Shown here: one piece after another, positions 12,901 to 21,900 of the stretch
Layout: the number at the start of each line of letters is the position of its first letter
Position numbering within the stretch: the stretch's first letter is position 1
Made by a program: the position numbers and the translations under genes
Origin: Gyrodactylus bullatarudis
Lineage: Eukaryota > Platyhelminthes > Monogenea > Gyrodactylidea > Gyrodactylidae
NCBI GenBank assembly: GCA_012064415.1
Contig: SSNU01000196.1
Span: 116,852-180,851 of the forward strand
Length of the DNA stretch: 64,000 nt
Direction of reading: 5' to 3'
The notes under the pieces: generated by a model
Databases searched by the model: none
Seen by the model: only the letters and a program-made list of their open reading frames with translations
What the model was told of the DNA's origin: nothing

Positions 12901-15900
12901 ACACCATGGAGATTGAATTTTGAGAGAATGGAGAGGCTAAGCTTGTCATGTTTCAGCTTTGGTGTGCCCAACGACTAAATGTTCCAATCATTAATCTGTA
13001 TTTAATTCTCTCATGAAATATCAAATTTAATTAACAACTCCTGGCCTACTGGAGTATGGAAATATGACACTTACAAGTAAAGCATTCTTGTCCTATTATA
13101 ATGTCAGTTATTAGTTGATATTTTTCCTGATAATCCAACAGAGACTTTTGATCTTTCGAATTTTAAATTTTCTTGAAAAGTTTGAAAATAATTCTCTGCC
13201 AGTAGAACCTTGTTGAAGAAAAATATTTTTTCTCAGAAAGATTGTTGATTTGATGCTTCTATTAGAATAATTTTCGTCCTGTAATTTTTCCGAATTTTAC
13301 AAACTCCTTAAAAATAATCATAAAACATTCTGGTTACTAATGAAGGTCAGGATAAAGAAGAGTTTTTGTGTAATCTATTTTGCTACGAACGTGATACATT
13401 ATGGATATTAAACATTTAGTATTGTCATAGCCATACATTTTAAATTTATTATTTATTGCTTCGAAAGAGGAGAGAAGGAGTGATTTTTTAAAAGATTGGT
13501 GTCTGAAATTATAGTTATGTTCGATCGGAGAGGAGGTCATGAGAAAATTTTTAACAATAAAAGCATATCTTCTAACCCAGAGAGGTTGAGAACCAGAGGC
13601 TAAAATCCGAGAATTATACGATTCTAGGAATGGAAAGAGCCAATCTATAGAAAACTACTTTGGATTCTTTCAATTTCTCGAGAATAAGTTAAATAAACAA
13701 GAAAGGTTGAGTTGTAGTCTATTAAGGGCAAGACGAGAGATTTATAAGCTTTAAGTCTAAGATTTAAAGATTTGGATAATTTTAAAATAGTTATGGAATG
13801 GAGAATTTTATTTTGGATAGCTGAAAAGACCCTGTTGCAAGACTGTGATTATCTTGAATCTCATTAAATTTTTGCTTATTATTGAAAATGATAACACAGA
13901 AATTAAAATAAAAGATAGATATATTTAAAACTAATCATATTTTGTGGTTTTATGCGTAACTCACATGATTTATGTCAGTTTTTCGGCGTATCAATCTGTC
14001 AGCCTTACTATTTTTTATCTATAAACAAAAACCTGTTTTTCTAATTTGCGATAAAATCTAATAATTTTCTCTGAAAGTGAGAAATCAGTGAATGGGTGAT
14101 AAGTTATCACTGATAACCCATTTAGTGTACAACGTACATCTCAACAGAGAATTTCACTTTTTTAGTTTCATCAATCTAAAAGAAACCTTTAAAATAAAAT
14201 ATAGGTCTTTGAATAATTAACAATCGAGAAATCACGAATACTATGATGATTCAAATTTAAATAGCGTCAAAACTTGTACTTAAAGAAGAAATTTATTCAT
14301 TTTGATAGAAATAAAACAAAGGATTTTCTTCTTACTTTGGAATCGTTGTTATTCTTTTTAGGCAAGCTATTCCAAATCCATTTTATCAAATGAACGCCAA
14401 TATCTAGGCTGCATGCATAGCTTACACGAAGCAACAATTCAGACAAAATTTTAATTTTTTATCGAGAAATATTCGAATTTTTGTTTTATCAAATTTTAAG
14501 TGCTCTGAAAATTAAATCAAAGCTCGCAATTTAATTCTAAAATGATGGAAGTAATCTACAAAGAAAGTCGCCTTGAGCTTTTAAACTATCTTCTCTGGTT
14601 TTGAAGCTATGCTTGATAGTAGTATCTTACGAATTTTAATTTTTTTGGCTAACGTTAGAAATTCAAGTCTTTTTGGCCCATATATAACAGGGCTGGTACC
14701 AAAAAATACCGAAAATTAGCTTGAGGTCTCAACTCATCCTTTATTTGAAAATACTCATTTTGGTATACAAATGTACAAGTCTAAGAAGAAGAAAAAACCT
14801 TACTAAAAAAATAATACTACTAAATTTCTTGAACAAAAATGTTCATAGCCTAAGTAAAGCTAATTAATATGAAGATGGGAATTTATGATTTTTACAAAAT
14901 TATAAATTTTTTCATCAGGAAATCGAATTTGATCAAGATTTTTTGGAATATAGATCATAGGTTCCACTTTGAGGATCTGAAGAAAAAAAATTTGAAAAAA
15001 ATCAAATTTTAAGAAAGTTATGGCATATTTCAAATCTAGCGATGGCGCCAAATTCCCATTTTTTTGAACTTTGAGTTGAAAATTTTTGTTGACTTAAAAG
15101 TGAGAGAGGGATCAAAAGTTGATTTTTAGGATCACGATTAGTCAAAGAACCCGATTATGAGCATAAAAATTTCAATGGATTCGCCAATTTCCAGGGATCT
15201 TGAATCATCAAAATTTCTTCGATTTTCAAGTAGTGAAAATGTTCAAAAAATCAAAATTCGATTTTCACACGAAGATGGGTGGATTCTCAAAATCTGAATC
15301 AGCATATTTGATTTCTTTGACTAATCATGATCCTAAAAATCAACTTTTGATCCCTCTCTCACTTTTAAGTCAACAAAAATTTTCAACTCAAAGTTCAAAA
15401 AAATGGGAATTTGGCGCCATCGCTAGATTTGAAATATGCCATAACTTTCTTAAAATTTGATTTTTTTTTAATTTTTTTTCTTCAGATCCTCAAAGTGGAA
15501 CCTATGATCTATATTCCAAAAAATCTTGATCAAATTCGATTTCCTGATGAAAAAATTTATAATTTTGTAAAAATCATAAATTCCCATCTTCATATTAACT
15601 AGGTGTAGTTATAATCTAGTCGACAGTTGGACTAAGTGGCTGAGTACTCGCTCAACTAAGGTTCGATTATCGGACTAGGCAAACATTTTGTAATAAATTA
15701 TCTAAAATTTTGATGTTTTAAAAAAATAGTTCTATAAAATTATTGGAGACATCAGTCATAAGTCTTTAAAATTATCTTTTTTTAGAAAATAGACTTGATA
15801 GTATTTTTTTGGAAAAAGATTTCAAATGGCAACATTAAAGTTTGTGATTTTAGTAACAATTTCAAGCTACTTGGCAACATTATTCACAGGTTTTTGTTTT

Positions 15901-18900
15901 GCTCAAGCCGACAAAATTGACATCTTCGAATTCAGCATGAAATAAACTCTCTAGTGATGGGCCAAGCTTTGCGATATTCTAATTTTTTGATTTCGATGAT
16001 CTACCCCTGATGTATAATAATAGCTGGAATTAATAAATCTGCTCAGAAAATTTTGGAAAACGGATTTATACTAATCAAAAATACGAATTTTTGTATATTC
16101 TTTGATTCGTGGTCTGAATGAAATTTTCAATTTGATCAGATTTCAGTAAAAAACTGGTGATCATACTCTAAAAACTTTATTGAGTCTACATTAGGGTAAT
16201 ACAAAATTTTTAAATTTTCGAATTTATGCGTTCATTTGATAGAAAATAAGATAAGAAGAAAAAATTCCTATTAAACCCTATTTAATCCTGTTTAGATATG
16301 CTTAATTTCAATTGAAGATGCCAAATTTTTTAATTTCCGCCACCATTTTTCAATGAGTTATACTACGAGAAATGATAAATTTTGAATAATGGGACACGCT
16401 ATGATCTTTTTGAATCAGATTTTCACAACAAATTAATATCATATATATTCTGAATATACCCTGGAAAAATCCGGTCAATTTGGGAAAAATTAACGATTCT
16501 AGTGAAAATAGGAAATGGCATATCAGAACATCAAAATTTTTTAGTTTAATTTACGTAAAATATTTTACGGAACATAAAGAATCTATCTGAAGCATGAAAT
16601 AGAAAAGTGTTTGGGGAAAAATTATTTCTCTTTCTCTAGTATACATGAAAAAAATGATATTTTGCTATACTATTTCATTTCTAAAATTGTGAACGTTTGG
16701 AAATCCAATTTAATATCCCTATATATCTAAACTTATTTTTTCTAAACATAAATGACGCCTTTTTGACTGGTGCTTGTTTTAGATTGCTAATGGGACAGTT
16801 TTCAAACTTGAGTCTAAAGTTTCACACTTATTTGAAAGATAAACTTTTCAAAATTGTCATGCTATGTTGTAAACAATTGAGAGAATTATAAATTTATCCT
16901 AACCTCTTAAAATCTTAATTTAAAAAACTATAATTCCCAGTTCATCTCATCTATAGATCTTCATTAAACATTGTCAGAGTTTCAGATAAAATATGACCGC
17001 GGAACTTTAATACGAGAGTAACTCAATCCAATAGATACACGGTAGCTTCTTTTGAATATTTCCATAATTTTTTCCAATCTAAATAGAAATTATTTCATGA
17101 AATTTGAATTTTTCGATCAATAAATGGAAAAATAGTTTAGCACGTCTTTTAGTACAAAAATCCTTTCTTTAATATTTTGTTCTCTATGATGTAACTCTTT
17201 TATGACTTAAACAATTTTATCACCTTTCCAAGATCTTTAAATACGACTTCAAATGAGAGTGAAAGAAGAAAATGTACTTTTAGGTGAAATCTGCTAGGTG
17301 ATCTGTATTAGACTATTATTGAAATTCAACTGTCACAATTGTGATTATTATTACAAGTCTATCAAAAATATTTTTCATAATTTCTTCTCATGAAAAAATC
17401 GAGACAGTCGCATGTAAATAAAAAACTGTCATACAAATGAGAAACAGTAAATTAAATCAATCAATGTAGAGAGTCACTTGACATTTCCGTTCCTGTGGGT
17501 TTAAAATTGAAGAACTCAAGGGGAAAGCTTTTTTCCCATCTCTGAGTTCAGTAGAGAACATCCTAGATCCAATTGTGAAATTAACCAAAAAGTTGTTAAA
17601 AAATGGGATTATTACAAAAAGTAGAAGCTTCTAGATGAAATTTTCAAAAAATAGAAAATTATTAGGACATTTTCATTCAATAGAAGTATTTATAATACAC
17701 TTAACACTTGATAGAAGTTTTTTGAACACACTTTTCATTCAGTAGAAGTATTGTTTTATAATCTTACAAATAATAGAAGTAACTAGATTACACGTTACAA
17801 TCAATAGAATAGATTTGGGAACATGTTGCTCTGGATCTTCAAGGGTTACAATACCTTTATTTTTTTCCGACTCATGTTGCCCACTTTTACGATTTGAAGA
17901 AAAAAAAATTTCTTGAGAAATATGGTCATTTTTCAAATTTCGATTCGGCGCCAAAATCTTTGAACTCAACATTTTTATTCATTTGAAAGTGAGACTTTTG
18001 TCAAAAGATGTTTTTTTAGGATCAGAATTAGACAAGATATCAAATACGCCTTATAAACAATATGTTTACTCTAAACAATTTGTACACCGAGTTCACACAT
18101 TGTTTATTTTTGTACTCAGTGTATACATTGTATATAGGATTGTATACACCGATCAAAGTGTACAGTGTACACATTGGTCGTGACAGATATAAACTGAACC
18201 TAATAAAATGGCTATAGTTTCTGAACCTCACGCAGGGTTCGCAGAGAAAATACTTAAAGAACTTTGCTCATCTCTTCATTGAAACAAAAAACTACGTGAT
18301 GAATCTATAAAAAGACCATGTTTTTGACAGAAAACCAGTTAGAATAGGTTTTATATTCTCTGAAGAAAATATGACACAGAAAATCAACAGGAGCATTTCA
18401 TAACCTAAACATGAACAAAAGTTGTTGATAAACATTAGTAATAATAGCTGCATCTTGCAATAAGTTGATAATGAGGTTTAAAATGATCCAAGCAGGGGGT
18501 TAAAAAGTTTTGAAAGGAACCTCATTCTAGCCAAACCAATTAAATACTTATGAATTTACCATATATTAAAAATTTAGAGCATACCAAATGCAATATTTTG
18601 CTAATCGTAGTTGGAAAATTTACTAGACCTTAAATTTGAAAAAACCAATTAAACAGATATTCTTTGCCATTTTTCAGTATATAAATTACTTTTCTTCGGA
18701 AACAAAAAAGTACTTTTAGGCCTCTTTATTAGGGATTTGAATCAAAACTTCTCATTGGCTTAGAATGGTTCTTGATAAACCTTCATATTTTCATTTGTTT
18801 TTCTTATTTGTGAATTTAGATATTTTGTAACAAGAGCAACAAATTTTTCTTGTTTAAACAATACAGATACGTCAATAAATGCTGATTCCTTTTGGAATTT

Positions 18901-21900
18901 AGATTTAAAACTCCAAACTATTCCTAGTCCAGGGGCTGATAAACTAAAAAATTTTGTGTAGCACATTTTAATAGTTAAAACACCCAATTTGAACTAACCA
19001 TACTTATTCATGTTGAAAAGAGATTTTCAATGAGTAAAATCTAAATTTACTTTGAAATCAAAATGTACAGCTATTCTCGATTTTTTTAAACTTTGAGTTG
19101 AAAAATTTTGTTGATTTCAAGGTCTGAGAGGAATCAAACGTTATTTTTAAGGATTATCATTAGACAAAGAAATTAATAACTCTTATTAATTTTTTTGAAA
19201 AAAAATAACGTGAGAAAGTCTACTTTCTATTTTTCGATCATTTTTACTGCTTGGAAATTGATAAAATAGGATGATCCAAGATCAGTTCAAAATTAAAGGT
19301 TTCGCCGAGAATAGCTCTATAATAATTCCTGTTTGCTTTGAGGGTAGGAAAAGCCCTTGTTGCAGAGGAAAAAACAGATACAGATAAAAGCTCTGTAAAG
19401 GGTCACGACTTTTAAAAAATTTCAATTGTATATTGTATATATTCCAATAGGAATCTATGAAGAAATCGGTCAATAAAATTGAAGCTTTATTTTTTCTCTT
19501 CAATTCTATCCAAATTCCTTGTTGGATAAAATTTTTTTAACTACTGAATTGGCATTCTGCCACTAAATTGATGTCTTTTATAAATTTCTATTCAAATAAA
19601 CCTTCTATGACGGCTGGAAAAAAATTCGCTTTAAGCTATAAATTTATCAAATTTTAAATGCTAATCTCTGGCTGAATTGTTTTGAGATAATTGGATGTAT
19701 TAGATGGTTTGAAAGAGGAATAAAATCTGATTCATGAACCTATTTTATTTTTCAAGCTCCAAAATTGAAGTATGCTTATAAGTACAAACTTTATATTTTT
19801 TGATAAAGTGGGTAAGAAAGCAGAAGGTAGTTTTTGACTGTGCGCATTTCGAACTGTATTTATTTTCGAAAATCTCATTTTCGTGAAATTCATAGATTCC
19901 CGTCCTTATTTCAGTCAGATTTTCTTGAAGCAGAATAGTCTTTGAGTTAAAACGATATCTCCAAATTTATTTTACTTAAAAAAGTTTCTTTCCTCTGAAT
20001 ATCACTTAATTCAAGCATATGCAGTACAGTTCTTATGATGTAGTGTAACCCATAGTTTTCAAATGCACTAAAATAATTATGCTTAATTTATCATTTGTGT
20101 TCGTAAATGTGATAAAAAGTAATTTTTGTTCAAAAGGTAAATGTCTGTTTCTAAATAAAATTATCCTCGTGTCTTTTATCAAAGAATTTATGTCATTTCA
20201 ATTAAACTGTCTAAATTCTTGATAAATCATTCAATCTGTTTTATAAAATCCAAAAATACCCCTTTTACATCATTGAAACTACAGGTTACATTACATTCTG
20301 TTTCTCGTTTTATCCAGACCTAACCAGCATGACGAGACGTGTATTATTACAGTAAAATTCAGGGAAGGATGTTGTTGTCTTTATGAATGTTTTATCGGCT
20401 ATAAAAACATGTAGATTATTCAAAAGAGTCAACAACAAAAACAGCACATTCTGTTTACATCACATTGTCTTGACTTAGTGTGCCTTCAACGGAAAATTTT
20501 TGTGTCTCGTGTGTAATTTTCATTATTTTTTTATTGAAAAATGAACATCTAATGAGACTCGAACATTGTTGAATATGACAGTCTTGTGAGAGGAATAGAT
20601 GCCAGCATGCAAAAAAACCTTAAGTGTTTCACAAACGATAATCAGTATGCTTACATCTTTTTGTCCAAAACTTACTATAGACAAAATACATGTAATAGAT
20701 AGCTTTAGTAACAATTAAAAACATGGAATTAATGCATTTGTCACAGAGACTCATACATCAAGCTGAAAGTTTCAAGTTTTCTGGGTTTTGTAAGACAAAA
20801 TTTATTTTAATACATTGTGATTAGATCTTGATAGAAAGAATTAATTCCAAAATTAGCGTATATTTTTAAAATTTATTCTTAAATTAATTCTGATTTTGGA
20901 ACTTTTGAAAAATGATACCTCTAAAGTACGCTAATTTTGGAAAAAATAAAAAATATCCGTTAACTCTATTTTTCATCACACAAATTAGAAAATTTGTAAC
21001 CTTACCAAAATAATTACGCTGATTCTGAATTTTTTTTTTGAAAACCAACTTGTTATTTAAAAGATAATTTTTTTGGCTCTAAAACTAGTTAACTTCTAAA
21101 CTATGAGAGATAACGAACCGGCGATTGTATATTTGAAATCTATAGCTATTTCTACACGAAATTTATTTTATTTTTTCAAAGTTCTCAGCAAATAGGTTTT
21201 CAATAAAACATTCTAAATATCAGACTACATTTTTAAAAAATCACCCTTCTTTTAATCAGTTAAAAGCTATCTTTATAAATTTCCTTTCTAATGAGGGATG
21301 AGAAAAATATTCCAAGTATCTTTCAGTAGAAAATTTTGCTCAAGAAAGTTTTGTGTTCCGCTGGAGCAATGGGACATGAAGGGCTAAAATTTCTGTTGGA
21401 GCTAAATCCTGAATTGTTTAGGTGTTTTTGAAAATATGAATTTCTCAAAAAAGCATTAAAGTGTTTTAATTATAATTAAATTAACTCGGAGAGCTTTCTT
21501 TTGATGAGAAAGGATGCCCAAAATTCTCAATAGATTCCAGAATAAACAAGTTTTTATGGCCTACTAAAGAAGTAAATGATTCCGTCCAAGATTCTCCTAC
21601 ACGCCGCTGAAAGGAGGATAGCCTTTTTTCATGAAAAAAGAGTTCTTTGTTTATCATAAAAAATATCCATACTTTTCTCATGGTTGGTTTAAAGTTCAAA
21701 AGACATTGTAATAAAATGCCTTCTTTTTTATGATATTATTAATAAGAATTGAAAATCTAAGGAAAAACTTGATGATAAACCCTGGTTAAACAAACCTACA
21801 AGAAGCTCGTTTTCCATAAATGCATCGTGTTTTTTCTATCGATAAAAAAATGTAGATGGAAAATATTTGTTTGTATTGCTTAACCTCAACAATCCAATGT

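Noticed and set aside
14860..15602. Two nearly identical 63-codon frames on opposite strands
   Set aside because: They are the mirror arms of the foldback MITE, not genes.
18067..18175. GTRTACAC-rich stretch with frames on both strands
   Set aside because: Imperfect short repeats only; no stable palindrome, no defined unit.
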